DNA of 64,000 bases. Source: Flaviflexus huanghaiensis. Its GTDB lineage: Bacteria > Actinomycetota > Actinomycetes > Actinomycetales > Actinomycetaceae. The stretch covers positions 1 to 64,000 of the forward strand of contig NZ_JACFAK010000008.1 in the NCBI RefSeq assembly GCF_014118685.1, read 5' to 3'. The stretch's first letter is position 1. Every line of letters begins with the position of its first letter. Position numbers and translations under genes: made by a program. Shown piece after piece: positions 16,882 to 26,284 of the stretch. The notes under the pieces were generated by a model. The model searched no databases. It saw nothing but the letters and a program-made list of their open reading frames with translations, and had not been told where the DNA came from.

Positions 16882-19448
16882 CAGCGACTGAAACCGACCT
16901 CGTCTCCATCAAGGTCGACGGCCAGGACGTTGCCGTGCCGCAGGGCACGCTCATCATTCGCGCAGCCGAGCAGCTCGGTATTCGTATTCCGAGGTTCTGC
17001 GATCATCCCCTCCTCAAGCCAGCAGGCGCCTGCCGACAGTGCCTCGTCGAGGTTGCCCGCCCGGGCCGGGATGGCACGCTCGCGAAGGGGCCGAAGCCCG
17101 TCGCATCCTGCGCGGAGGCGGTCAGCCAGGGCATGGAGGTCTATACCCAGAAGTCCTCCGACGTGGCCGACAAGGCTCAGACCGGGATCATGGAGTTCCT
17201 CCTTATCAACCATCCGCTGGACTGCCCCGTCTGTGACAAGGGCGGTGAATGCCCGCTCCAGAATCAGGCAATGTCGGACGGGCGTGGGACGTCCCGCTTC
17301 ACCGATGTCAAGCGAACCTTCCCGAAGCCGATCAAGCTCTCGTCCCAGATCCTGCTCGACCGTGACCGTTGCATCCTTTGCCAGCGTTGCACCCGGTTCC
17401 AGTCGGAGATTGCTGGCGATCCGTTCATTCAGCTGCAGGGACGCTCCGGGGGTAGCCCGTCCTACGAGGTGCATGGACTGCACGGCTCTCAGATCGGCAA
17501 CTTCGATGCCGGCATTCTCGGCTTCTCCGATGGCAACGAGGTCGAAGAGCCGGTAGGCACGTTCGAGACGGTTGGCCCCATGGGTGACGCCGCGCTCATG
17601 GTCGGCATGAAGCCGGGGCCAATCGATCCGGGAGAGATGGACGAGTCGGGCAGGCCCTTCTCCTCCTATTTCTCGGGTAACACAATCCAGATCTGCCCTG
17701 TCGGTGCCCTGACCTCGGCGGCGTACCGCTTCCGGGCTCGCCCCTTCGACCTCGTGTCTGTTCCCTCGGTAACCGAGCACGACGCATCGGGTTCCGAAAT
17801 CCGCGTCGACTTCCGACGCGGAACGGTTGTCCGCCGCCTCGCTGGCAACGATCCCGAAGTTAACGAGGAGTGGATCACCGATAAGGACCGGTTCGCCTTC
17901 CGTTGGCAGCAGGGCGAGGATCGCCTCACCGTGCCGCTCGTCCGCGACGAAGACGGCAGTCTCGTCCCGACATCGTGGGCTGACGCGATGGATGTCGCAG
18001 CTCGCGGGCTTGAGAACGCGGAGCAGGTCGGTGTTTTGACCGGCGGCCGTCTACCGCTCGAGGATGTTTACGCGTACTCGAAGTTCGCCCGCACAGTCCT
18101 TGGCACGAACAACATCGATTTCCGCACTCGGGTTTCTACCGCTGAAGAGGATGCATTCCTCGCATCAACCGTTGTCGGTAGTGGACTGGGTGTTACCTAC
18201 GCCGACATCGAAACTGCCCGGCATGTTTTCCTCGTTGGTCTTGAACCAGAAGAGGAGTGCGGCTCGATCTTCCTTCGCCTGCGCAAGGGTGTCCTCGCCG
18301 GCACGACGTCGGTCTCGGTCCTCGCGCCCTACGCCACCCGTAGCTCGTTGAAGATGGCGGCGACGCTCATCACTTCCGCCCCCGGCACCGAACCGACGGT
18401 TATGTCTGCCGTGACAGCGGACTCATCGCAGGAGCACCTGAAGGCGCTTCACGGTCGGCTCAAGGGCGGCGTCATTCTCGTCGGTGAACGCGCCGCTGAA
18501 ACCCCGGGCACCCTGTCCGCGGTTCTTGACCTCGCCGATCGCACCGGCGCGCGAGTCCAGTGGGTTCCGCGCCGTGCGGGTGACCGCGCTGCGGTCGAAG
18601 CTGGCGCCGTACCGCTCATGCTTCCCGGTGGCCGTCCGGTCGCTGACAGCCAGGCACGGGTCGATGCTGGCGTCACGTGGGACGCGAGTGTCCCGGGCGA
18701 TGCTGGTCTCAACACGGAGGGGATGCTGGAGGCGGCAAAGTCCGGAAAGCTCGCCCTCATCTCTGCCGGTGTCGAACTCGCCGACCTGCCCGCAGGGGCA
18801 GCGCAGTCCCTCGACGCGGCTCCGTTCGTTATCTCGTTCGAGGTACGCCGGTCGGAGATCACCGCGAAGGCGGACGTCGTTTTCCCGGTCGCACCTCCGG
18901 TCGAGAAGGGCGGAACGTTCATCAACTGGGAGGGGCGCGAGCGGCCCTTCGGCCAGGTACTCACGTCGACTGCACTCACCGACCGCCAGGTCCTTGTCGA
19001 GCTCGCGCATGAAATGGATAAGGATCTCGGCCTGCTCAACCTCAAGGATGTCCACGCCGAGTACCGTGAGCTCGCCGATTGGGATGGTCAGCGCATCGAG
19101 CGCCCACGTGTTGGCGCTGATTCGGCCCCCGCTCCCGCTGAGGGCGAGGCTGTCCTTGCGACGTGGAGCCTCATGATCGACGATGGCAGGTTGCAGGCAT
19201 TCGAACCGCACCTCGCGGGCACCGCTCATCGGTCGGTTGCTCGGCTCTCGCCGGGTACAGCCGAATCTCTTGGGATCAGCGATCGTGTGACGGTCACGGG
19301 GCCGAAGGGTTCCGTCACGCTACCGGTCGTCCTGTCGCACATGCCAGACAGGGTTGTGTGGCTTCCAAAGAAGTCCCCGGGTTGCCACGTGGCTGACCTG
19401 GGCGCCCAGCCGGGCGGCATCGTGTCTCTGACGGCGGAGGTCAAATAA
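16878..19448 (+). CDS. nuoG: NADH-quinone oxidoreductase subunit G, N7 ligands lost
   Basis: 75-kDa electron-wire subunit, 856 aa. N1b ligands are intact (C-x10-C-x2-C in FCDHPLLKPAGACRQC, then the Cys of ASCAEA), as are those of N5 (H-x3-C-x2-C-x5-C in HPLDCPVCDKGGEC) and N4 (RCILCQRC plus QICPVGAL). The off-path cluster N7 normally uses C-x2-C-x3-C-x27-C. At exactly that spacing this protein has Thr299, Asp302, Ser306 and Thr334, so N7 cannot form. A degenerate molybdopterin-oxidoreductase-like domain without active-site residues follows. ATGA overlap with nuoF, TAATG with nuoH. Confidence 0.96.
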   Translation: MTATETDLVSIKVDGQDVAVPQGTLIIRAAEQLGIRIPRFCDHPLLKPAGACRQCLVEVARPGRDGTLAKGPKPVASCAEAVSQGMEVYTQKSSDVADKAQTGIMEFLLINHPLDCPVCDKGGECPLQNQAMSDGRGTSRFTDVKRTFPKPIKLSSQILLDRDRCILCQRCTRFQSEIAGDPFIQLQGRSGGSPSYEVHGLHGSQIGNFDAGILGFSDGNEVEEPVGTFETVGPMGDAALMVGMKPGPIDPGEMDESGRPFSSYFSGNTIQICPVGALTSAAYRFRARPFDLVSVPSVTEHDASGSEIRVDFRRGTVVRRLAGNDPEVNEEWITDKDRFAFRWQQGEDRLTVPLVRDEDGSLVPTSWADAMDVAARGLENAEQVGVLTGGRLPLEDVYAYSKFARTVLGTNNIDFRTRVSTAEEDAFLASTVVGSGLGVTYADIETARHVFLVGLEPEEECGSIFLRLRKGVLAGTTSVSVLAPYATRSSLKMAATLITSAPGTEPTVMSAVTADSSQEHLKALHGRLKGGVILVGERAAETPGTLSAVLDLADRTGARVQWVPRRAGDRAAVEAGAVPLMLPGGRPVADSQARVDAGVTWDASVPGDAGLNTEGMLEAAKSGKLALISAGVELADLPAGAAQSLDAAPFVISFEVRRSEITAKADVVFPVAPPVEKGGTFINWEGRERPFGQVLTSTALTDRQVLVELAHEMDKDLGLLNLKDVHAEYRELADWDGQRIERPRVGADSAPAPAEGEAVLATWSLMIDDGRLQAFEPHLAGTAHRSVARLSPGTAESLGISDRVTVTGPKGSVTLPVVLSHMPDRVVWLPKKSPGCHVADLGAQPGGIVSLTAEVK

Positions 19449-20773
19449 TGTTTATGCTTCCCACGGAAATGGCACAGCCGGTGGCCGATTTCTCCCAGGA
19501 CACCTGGTGGATTTGGCTCATTAAGGCAGTCTTCATCGTCCTGTTCCTCATCATGTCCGTCATTCTCGCCCTCTGGGTTGAGCGACGCGGGCTCGGCCGC
19601 ATGCAGACACGTCTCGGCCCGAATGTCACGGGCTTCATGGGCTTCGGCCAGGCCTTCGCCGACGCGATCAAGCTCATGATCAAGGAGGATTTCTGGCTCA
19701 AGGGCGCAGACCGGGTCATTTATTTCCTCGCTCCGATCATCGCGGCCACGTGTGCGTTCTCGATCTTCGCGGTCATGCCATTCGGCCCACAGGTGTCGAT
19801 GTTCGGCATTGAGACGCCGCTACAGCTCGCCGACTCATCGGTCGCGATGCTGTACGTCCTCGCAATCGCTGCACTCGGTGTCTACGGACTCGTTCTCGGC
19901 GGCTGGTCAGCGAACTCGACCTACCCGCTCCTCGGCGCCGTCCGTAGCGCCGCCCAGGTCATTTCGTACGAGCTCGGCATGGGTATCTCGCTCGCCTCGG
20001 TCTTCCTCATCTCCGGCACGATGTCGACGTCGTCGCTGGTCGAGAGCCAGGTCAGCCTGTGGAACGCGTTCATCGCGCTACCGGCCTTCATCACGTATTT
20101 CATCTCCATGGTGGGCGAAGTCAACCGGTTGCCATTCGACCTCCCCGAGGCCGAGGGCGAGCTAGTTGCTGGTCACACGACGGAATATTCGTCGATGAAG
20201 TTCGCGTGGTTCTACCTGTCCGAGTACATCAACATGATCAACGTGTCCGCAGTTGCGACCGTCGTCTTCCTTGGCGGATGGCGCGCGCCGTGGCCGCTGT
20301 CAGCGATCAACGACGGCATGTTCAACGAGGGCTGGTGGCCCATGCTGTGGTTCATCATCAAGATCTGGTTCTTCATGTTCCTCCTTGTGTGGATCCGCGG
20401 CACTCTCCTGAGGATGCGTTACGACCACTTCATGAAGCTCGGATGGAAGGTCCTCATCCCTGTCGCTCTCGGTTGGCTGGTCGCGGTTGCGATCATTCAG
20501 GGAGTCGGTTCGTTCACGGACCTCGATACGCGAACGATCCTCATCGTTCTTGCGGCGATCTTCCTCGTGCTCTTCGCAGTCCTGTGGTTCGTCGATGGTG
20601 GCAAGAAGGACGACGAGACTCAGCAGCCGGACGAGGACCAGACAGAGTTCGATGCGTTCGCAGGAGGATTCCCGGCACCGCCGATGCCTGGACAGTCGCT
20701 CCCGCCGTCGCCGCGAGCGAAGCGCGCACCCGCCTACACGTCAACAGCAAAGGAGGCAGGTTCCGATGAGTGA
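19448..20773 (+). CDS. nuoH: NADH-quinone oxidoreductase subunit H
   Basis: Membrane subunit at the junction with the peripheral arm, lining the quinone channel. Eight or so helices are visible, with the conserved [19 protein letters not shown] loop near residue 42 and the [25 protein letters not shown] loop near residue 222. At 441 aa it is about 100 residues longer than the enterobacterial protein. The extra part is a hydrophilic, Pro/Ser/Asp-rich C-terminal tail (about 380-441), a feature also known from other actinobacterial NuoH. Confidence 0.96.
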   Translation: MFMLPTEMAQPVADFSQDTWWIWLIKAVFIVLFLIMSVILALWVERRGLGRMQTRLGPNVTGFMGFGQAFADAIKLMIKEDFWLKGADRVIYFLAPIIAATCAFSIFAVMPFGPQVSMFGIETPLQLADSSVAMLYVLAIAALGVYGLVLGGWSANSTYPLLGAVRSAAQVISYELGMGISLASVFLISGTMSTSSLVESQVSLWNAFIALPAFITYFISMVGEVNRLPFDLPEAEGELVAGHTTEYSSMKFAWFYLSEYINMINVSAVATVVFLGGWRAPWPLSAINDGMFNEGWWPMLWFIIKIWFFMFLLVWIRGTLLRMRYDHFMKLGWKVLIPVALGWLVAVAIIQGVGSFTDLDTRTILIVLAAIFLVLFAVLWFVDGGKKDDETQQPDEDQTEFDAFAGGFPAPPMPGQSLPPSPRAKRAPAYTSTAKEAGSDE

Positions 20774-21440
20774 CCAAAACTCGAAGCCGGAGCGCCGCCC
20801 GATTGATCCGGCACTGTATAGCCCGTCGAAGAAGGGTCCGATTGGGAAATTCTTCGCGCCTGTGGCTGGCTTCGGCGTGACGATCTCGTCGATGTTCCGA
20901 CCAGTGGTGACGGAAGAGTACCCGTTTAAGAGGACTCCGACGCAACCGCGCTTCCATGGCCGCCACCAGCTCAACCGGTATGCGGATGGTTTGGAGCGCT
21001 GCATTGGTTGCGAACTGTGTGCGTGGGCGTGTCCAGCGGACGCGATCTATGTCGAAGCGGGCACCAACACCCCGGACGGCCAGTATTCGCCAGGGGAGCG
21101 GTACGGCATTGTGTACCAGATCAATTACCTGCGCTGTATCCTCTGCGGCCTTTGCATCCAGGCGTGCCCAACCCGGGCCCTGACGATGACGAACGGGTTC
21201 GATGACCTTGTTGGGGAAAGCCGCGAGTCGCTCATCTTCGATAAGCAGGATCTGCTTGCGCCAATGCTGGACGGCATGCTTGCACCTCCCCACCCGATGG
21301 TCGAGGGCACTGACGATGACGATTACTACCGCAATGAGATCACGGGTCCGACCCAGGCTCAGATCGATTGGGTCGCGCAGAGGCGACCCGACGATCCGAC
21401 GCTGAAGACAGCGCGCCCCGTTGAGGAGGCAGCGAAGTGA
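20766..21440 (+). CDS. nuoI: NADH-quinone oxidoreductase subunit I
   Basis: Ferredoxin-like subunit with clusters N6a and N6b. Two C-x2-C-x2-C-x3-CP motifs are seen: [12 protein letters not shown] and [12 protein letters not shown]. The frame is open back through nuoH, but the ATG at 20766 follows AAGGAGGCAGG (20750-20760) and gives a 224-residue protein starting [11 protein letters not shown]. It overlaps the nuoH end by eight bases. The C-terminal part after the second motif is acidic and contains the [15 protein letters not shown] stretch. Confidence 0.95.
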   Translation: MSDQNSKPERRPIDPALYSPSKKGPIGKFFAPVAGFGVTISSMFRPVVTEEYPFKRTPTQPRFHGRHQLNRYADGLERCIGCELCAWACPADAIYVEAGTNTPDGQYSPGERYGIVYQINYLRCILCGLCIQACPTRALTMTNGFDDLVGESRESLIFDKQDLLAPMLDGMLAPPHPMVEGTDDDDYYRNEITGPTQAQIDWVAQRRPDDPTLKTARPVEEAAK

Positions 21441-22471
21441 ATCCTTTTCTGAGCACCGCGATCGATCAAACCGGTGCTGTCTCCACGGGCGAGACGATCC
21501 TCTTCTGGGTCATCGCCCCCGTCATGGTCCTCCTTGGTCTCGGGCTACTTTTCGCGAAAAAGGCAGTGTACGCGACCGTCTCGGTCATTTTCGTCATGGT
21601 TCTTCTTGCGATCTTCTACACGGCGCTCGAGGCACCGTTCCTCGGCGTTGTCCAGGTGATCGTGTACACGGGCGCGATCATGATGCTGTTCCTCTTCGTG
21701 CTCATGCTCATCGGCGTCGATTCATCCGACTCGATCGTCGAGTCTCTGCGCGGGCAGCGGTGGATTGCAGGACTTGGTGCGATCGGCATCATTGTCCTCC
21801 TTGTCGCCGCGGTTGCGAGCTCCGATACTCCTCAACCCTTTGGCCTTGAGGAAGCTAATGCCGAGTCGAACCCGGTCGCGGTTGCCGTCAACATCTTCGG
21901 CGATCACGTCGTTCCGATGCAGCTGACGGGCGCGCTTCTCATCACTGCAGCACTCGGCGCCATGACGCTGACGCACCGCGAGAGGCTCGCTCCCCGCAAG
22001 ACGCAGCTCGATGTCGCAAACGAGAAGATGAAGGTCTACGCGGAGCAGGGCATCCACCCGGGCCAGCTACCCAACGCGGGCGTCTTTGCCGAGTCGAACT
22101 CGTCTGCGAACCCGGCACTCACAGCGGGAGGTAAACCGGTCGAGGAGTCGGTCTCTCGAATCCTCCGGATCCGCGGCCAGGCTCGCACAGTTGGCGAGAT
22201 CTCGCCGGCAACGGTCGAGCGCATCGCCCGCGCATCGGACACGCGCCCCTCGGTGGACGGTCCGACGACGTTTGGCGCGATCGGACAGGTCGGCTTGCCT
22301 GGTATGCCCGGCGAGCGTGCCGTCTCCGCCCCCACGCAGTCGACGGAGCTGGAAGGCTCCGAGCCCGCGTTCTTTGATGAGGCGCAGTCCGACGACGTCC
22401 CCACGGCTCGAGAGCATCAGGAAGCTGAAGAGATCAAGCCGGACTCTGCGAAGGAAGAGAACCAGCAATGA
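21437..22471 (+). CDS. nuoJ: NADH-quinone oxidoreductase subunit J with long C-terminal tail
   Basis: Membrane subunit with five helices in the first 180 residues, including the conserved [31 protein letters not shown] segment whose pi-bulge helix takes part in coupling. At 344 aa it is about twice the enterobacterial length. Residues from about 185 on form a hydrophilic tail ending in an acidic, Glu/Asp/Ser-rich stretch. Actinobacterial NuoJ proteins often carry such tails, but this one is long. GTGA overlap with nuoI and ATGA overlap with nuoK. Confidence 0.95.
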   Translation: MNPFLSTAIDQTGAVSTGETILFWVIAPVMVLLGLGLLFAKKAVYATVSVIFVMVLLAIFYTALEAPFLGVVQVIVYTGAIMMLFLFVLMLIGVDSSDSIVESLRGQRWIAGLGAIGIIVLLVAAVASSDTPQPFGLEEANAESNPVAVAVNIFGDHVVPMQLTGALLITAALGAMTLTHRERLAPRKTQLDVANEKMKVYAEQGIHPGQLPNAGVFAESNSSANPALTAGGKPVEESVSRILRIRGQARTVGEISPATVERIARASDTRPSVDGPTTFGAIGQVGLPGMPGERAVSAPTQSTELEGSEPAFFDEAQSDDVPTAREHQEAEEIKPDSAKEENQQ

Positions 22472-22767
22472 GCCTCATGAACTACGTCATCCTGGCGTTT
22501 ATTCTGTTTGCGATCGGTGCAGCCGCGGTGCTGACGAGGCGTAACGCGATCATTGCCCTCATGGGGGTTGAGCTCATGCTCAACTCGGCGAACCTATCGC
22601 TCGTGACCTTCGCCCGCATGCATGGCGACATCACGGGGCAGACTCTGGCGTTCTTCGTCATGGTCGTCGCCGCGGCTGAGGTCGTTATCGGCCTCGCGAT
22701 CGTTGTGTCAATATTCCGAACCCGCAGGTCGGCGTCCCTTGACGCTCCCAACCTGCTGAAGAACTGA
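22468..22767 (+). CDS. nuoK: NADH-quinone oxidoreductase subunit K
   Basis: 99-residue, three-helix membrane subunit homologous to MrpC. The two buried glutamates of the proton path are visible in [14 protein letters not shown] and in [19 protein letters not shown] overlap with nuoJ; 12 bases before nuoL. Confidence 0.96.
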   Translation: MSLMNYVILAFILFAIGAAAVLTRRNAIIALMGVELMLNSANLSLVTFARMHGDITGQTLAFFVMVVAAAEVVIGLAIVVSIFRTRRSASLDAPNLLKN

Positions 22768-22779
22768 CGGGGGTAGATT

Positions 22780-24702
22780 GTGAACGTCAACGCAATCGAG
22801 GCGACCGGCAACGTGTCGCTCATCTGGCTCGCAGTGGCCATCCCGCTGGTGTCAGCGGGGGTTCTGCTCGTGCTCGGCCGCAGGGCGCGGTCCTGGGGTC
22901 ACTGGTTCGGTGTTGGAGCCTCGGGTGGCGCGCTTGTTGTCGGGACGATGGCGGCGCTAGAACTATTCGGTCGGGACGCATCGGAGCGAGTTCAAAATGT
23001 CACGCTCTACCAGTGGCTCCCGGGCTCTGAGCTCGACGTCGAGCTAGGCATGAGGGTTGATCCGCTGTCGATCACCTTCCTCCTCCTCGTCACCTTCGTC
23101 GGTACCCTCATCCACATCTATTCAGTTGCCTACATGGCGCACGACCGGGACAAGACGCGGTTCTTCGCGTACCTCAACCTGTTCGTCGCGGCGATGCTCC
23201 TGCTCGTCCTCGGCAACTCCTATCTCGTCCTCTTCGTTGGATGGGAAGGCGTCGGCCTTGCCTCCTACCTGCTCATCGGATTCTGGAACCAGGTTCCGGA
23301 ATATGCGACCGCAGGCAAGAAGGCGTTCATCATGAACCGTGTCGGTGACATGGGTATGTTGCTCGCGATGATGACGATGTTCGCGTCCTTCGGCACCGTC
23401 ACCTTTGATGGCGTCGCAGGTGAGGTGGGTGGCGCAAGTGAGGCGACACTCACCGCGATCGGGATCTTCCTCCTCATCGGCGCAACCGGCAAATCCGCGC
23501 AGTTCCCGCTCCAAGCCTGGCTGGGGGATGCGATGGCGGGCCCAACCCCCGTCTCCGCCCTCATCCACGCGGCGACGATGGTCACCGCCGGTGTCTACCT
23601 CATGGTTCGCTCGAACTTCATCTACGCGGGTGCTGAGACCGCTCAGGTGCTCGTCGCGATTGTCGGCGTCATCACGCTGATCTTCGGAGCCATTGTTGGC
23701 GCCGCGAAGGACGACATGAAGAAGGTCCTCGCGGCCTCGACCATGTCGCAGATCGGTTACACGATGCTGGCTGCGGGCCTCGGTCCGATCGGTGCGGCGT
23801 TCGCCATCTTCCACCTTGTGACCCACGGCTTCTTCAAGGCTGGCCTGTTCCTCGGGGCAGGATCGGTCATGCACGCCATGGACGACGACGTCGACATGAG
23901 ACGCTTCGGCGGTTTGTGGAAGCACATGAAGATCACATGGGCGACCTTCGGGCTCGGCTACCTTGCCATCATCGGCTTCCCGTTCCTATCGGGCTTCTAC
24001 TCGAAGGATTACATCATTGAGGCCGCCTTTGTCGGCGAAGGCTGGCGCCCCTGGGTGTTCGGCACGGCGACGCTCCTCGTCGCAGGGCTGACAGCGTTCT
24101 ACATGTCGCGGCTCTTCTTTATGGTGTTCCACGGCAAACCCCGCTGGTCGTCGCAGGGTCCGGATGCACGGCATCCGCACGAGTCATCGGCCCTCATGAC
24201 GATTCCGATGATCATTCTCGCGGTCGGCTCAGTCGGACTTGGCTGGTTCCTCGACGCGGGCGATCGCTTCGTCACCTTCCTCGAGCCCGTCACCGGCGTC
24301 GTGGATCACCAAGACCCTGTCATCCCGATCGCGGTCATCATCGGTCTGACGCTCACCCTTGTCGCCATCGGAGTTGCCGTCGCCTACGTCATGTACGTGC
24401 GTCGCGACGTTCCGGTGACGGCACCTGCCGCGAACGCTGTCGTCGTCGCGGCGCGGAACGACCTGTATCAGGACACCGTCAACGAATCGCTTGTCATGCT
24501 CCCGGGCCAGTGGCTCACACGCGGCACGGGTGCGGCCGATAGGGGAGTCATTGACGGCATTGTCATGGCGGTCGCTCGGAGCTTCGGCTCTGTCGGCCGT
24601 AGCGTCGGAAAGATCCAAAATGGTTACGCACGAACCTACGCCGGGCTCATGGCCCTCGGTGTTGTCGTCGTCATCGCCCTTGCGCTGCTGGCGCGGATCT
24701 GA
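22780..24702 (+). CDS. nuoL: NADH-quinone oxidoreductase subunit L
   Basis: Largest antiporter-like membrane subunit, 640 aa with about 15-16 helices and the long lateral helix at the C-terminus. Conserved signatures seen: FFAYLNLFVAAMLLLVLGNSYLVLFVGWEGVGLASYLLIGFW with the key Glu, the LQAWLGDAMAGPTPVSALIHAATMVTAGVYL block with the key Lys/His region, and the KDDMKKVLAASTMSQIGY loop. GTG start at 22780. A probable ribosome-binding site is the GGGGG run at 22769-22773. Confidence 0.96.
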   Translation: MNVNAIEATGNVSLIWLAVAIPLVSAGVLLVLGRRARSWGHWFGVGASGGALVVGTMAALELFGRDASERVQNVTLYQWLPGSELDVELGMRVDPLSITFLLLVTFVGTLIHIYSVAYMAHDRDKTRFFAYLNLFVAAMLLLVLGNSYLVLFVGWEGVGLASYLLIGFWNQVPEYATAGKKAFIMNRVGDMGMLLAMMTMFASFGTVTFDGVAGEVGGASEATLTAIGIFLLIGATGKSAQFPLQAWLGDAMAGPTPVSALIHAATMVTAGVYLMVRSNFIYAGAETAQVLVAIVGVITLIFGAIVGAAKDDMKKVLAASTMSQIGYTMLAAGLGPIGAAFAIFHLVTHGFFKAGLFLGAGSVMHAMDDDVDMRRFGGLWKHMKITWATFGLGYLAIIGFPFLSGFYSKDYIIEAAFVGEGWRPWVFGTATLLVAGLTAFYMSRLFFMVFHGKPRWSSQGPDARHPHESSALMTIPMIILAVGSVGLGWFLDAGDRFVTFLEPVTGVVDHQDPVIPIAVIIGLTLTLVAIGVAVAYVMYVRRDVPVTAPAANAVVVAARNDLYQDTVNESLVMLPGQWLTRGTGAADRGVIDGIVMAVARSFGSVGRSVGKIQNGYARTYAGLMALGVVVVIALALLARI

Positions 24703-24727
24703 CCAGGACTGGAGGAATAGAGAGTAA

Positions 24728-26284
24728 ATGAATACCTCACAAGCGGCAGCCTTTCCCTGGCTGACTGTCCTGATCCTCGTGCCTCTGGCGGCGGCGATCG
24801 TTCTTGCGTTCACGAAGTCACTGCACCGGCACGCCAAGGCCTACGGGCTGGTCGTGTCAGTTCTCGTCGCACTCGGCGCCATCATTGCCTTCGTCACGGA
24901 GTTCGACACCGGTAACGCCGGCACAGTCCAGGTCGCCGAGACATATTCGTGGATGCCGTCCATCGGGGTCTCGATCGCGTGGGGCGTCAACGGCATGGGG
25001 GCGGTCATGATCGCTCTGTCCGTTCTCCTCGTCCCACTCGTCATTCTCACCGCCGAATCGGATCGCTTCCTGCGGCCCGCGGAGGAGGCGGCAGGGCGTC
25101 GAGATGCAGGCTACATCGCCTGGGTTCTCGCCCTCGAAGCAGTCATGATCGGCATCTTTGCGGCTCAGGACGTCTTCCTGTTCTACGTGCTGTTCGAGGC
25201 GTTGCTCATCCCGGTTTACTTCCTCATCGGCTCCTATGGCGGCCCGAAGAGGAAGGCGGCAGCGCTGAAGTTCCTGCTGTACTCCCTCGCGGGTGGTCTC
25301 ATCATGCTCGTCGGCGTCGTCGCGGTTTACGTGGCGGGCCCGGGCGGCCCCGAGGGTTTCCTTATCGCCAACCTCGCGGGCGCGGTCACCGGATCTCAGA
25401 CCGCGCAGATGCTCATGTTCCTCTCCTTCTTCATCGCATTCGCGGTGAAGGCGCCGATGTTCCCGGTCCACACGTGGCTCGCGGACGCGACGGAAGAGGC
25501 ACCGGCCGGCACGTCGGCACTCCTTGTTGGCGTCCTCGACAAGGTCGGCACCTATGGGATGATCGCGCTTTGCCTCCCGCTCTTCCCGGGCGCGTCCTCG
25601 GATGCGGCAATGATCATCATGGTCCTTGCCCTCATCTCCATCCTGTGGGGCGGCTTCGTCGCCATCTACTCTCGTGACCTCATGCGCCTCATTGCGTTCA
25701 CGTCGGTGTCGCACTTTGGTTTCATGGTCATGGGCATTTTCTCCGGCTCCGAGACGGCAATGACCGGCGCGATCCTCTATATGGTCGCGCACGGCGTCGG
25801 CACGGCGGCGTTGTTCCTCATCGTCGGCTACATGGCGAAGCGGGGCGGTTCGCAGCGCATCGAGGACTACGGCGGTTGGCAGCGCGTCACCCCGGTTCTT
25901 GCGGGCGGCTTCCTCGTCGCAGGCCTCGCGACGCTGTCGCTACCCGGACTGTCGGGTTTTGTGCCCGAGTTCATGGTCCTTGTCGGAACGTTCTCCGTCT
26001 CGAAGATCATCGGCGGGCTCGCTGTCCTCGGCGTCATCCTCGCAGCCCTCTACATCCTCCTGCCCTACCAGCGCGTGTTCACGGGACCACGCCCGGATGT
26101 CGAGGCTAGGGACCTCGGCGCGGCGGAGAAGACGGTCGTTGGCGTGCTCACGGCCGGTATGCTCGCGCTCGGCTTCCTGCCGGGCCCGGTCATTGACCTG
26201 GTCCAGCCTGTCGCCGAACAGTCGGTCGCACACCTCGATGACTCGTCGACCGCGTCCGCGCTCACCGAAGGGAATCTCAAGTGA
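24728..26284 (+). CDS. nuoM: NADH-quinone oxidoreductase subunit M
   Basis: Antiporter-like membrane subunit, 518 aa, about 14 helices. FYVLFEALLIPVYFLIGSYGG carries the conserved Glu of helix 5; VKAPMFPVHTWLADATEEAPAGTSALL and YSRDLMRLIAFTSVSHFGFM are family signatures. The ATG follows nuoL by 25 bases, with GGAGG at 24711-24715. Its stop overlaps the nuoN GTG (GTGA). Confidence 0.96.
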   Translation: MNTSQAAAFPWLTVLILVPLAAAIVLAFTKSLHRHAKAYGLVVSVLVALGAIIAFVTEFDTGNAGTVQVAETYSWMPSIGVSIAWGVNGMGAVMIALSVLLVPLVILTAESDRFLRPAEEAAGRRDAGYIAWVLALEAVMIGIFAAQDVFLFYVLFEALLIPVYFLIGSYGGPKRKAAALKFLLYSLAGGLIMLVGVVAVYVAGPGGPEGFLIANLAGAVTGSQTAQMLMFLSFFIAFAVKAPMFPVHTWLADATEEAPAGTSALLVGVLDKVGTYGMIALCLPLFPGASSDAAMIIMVLALISILWGGFVAIYSRDLMRLIAFTSVSHFGFMVMGIFSGSETAMTGAILYMVAHGVGTAALFLIVGYMAKRGGSQRIEDYGGWQRVTPVLAGGFLVAGLATLSLPGLSGFVPEFMVLVGTFSVSKIIGGLAVLGVILAALYILLPYQRVFTGPRPDVEARDLGAAEKTVVGVLTAGMLALGFLPGPVIDLVQPVAEQSVAHLDDSSTASALTEGNLK

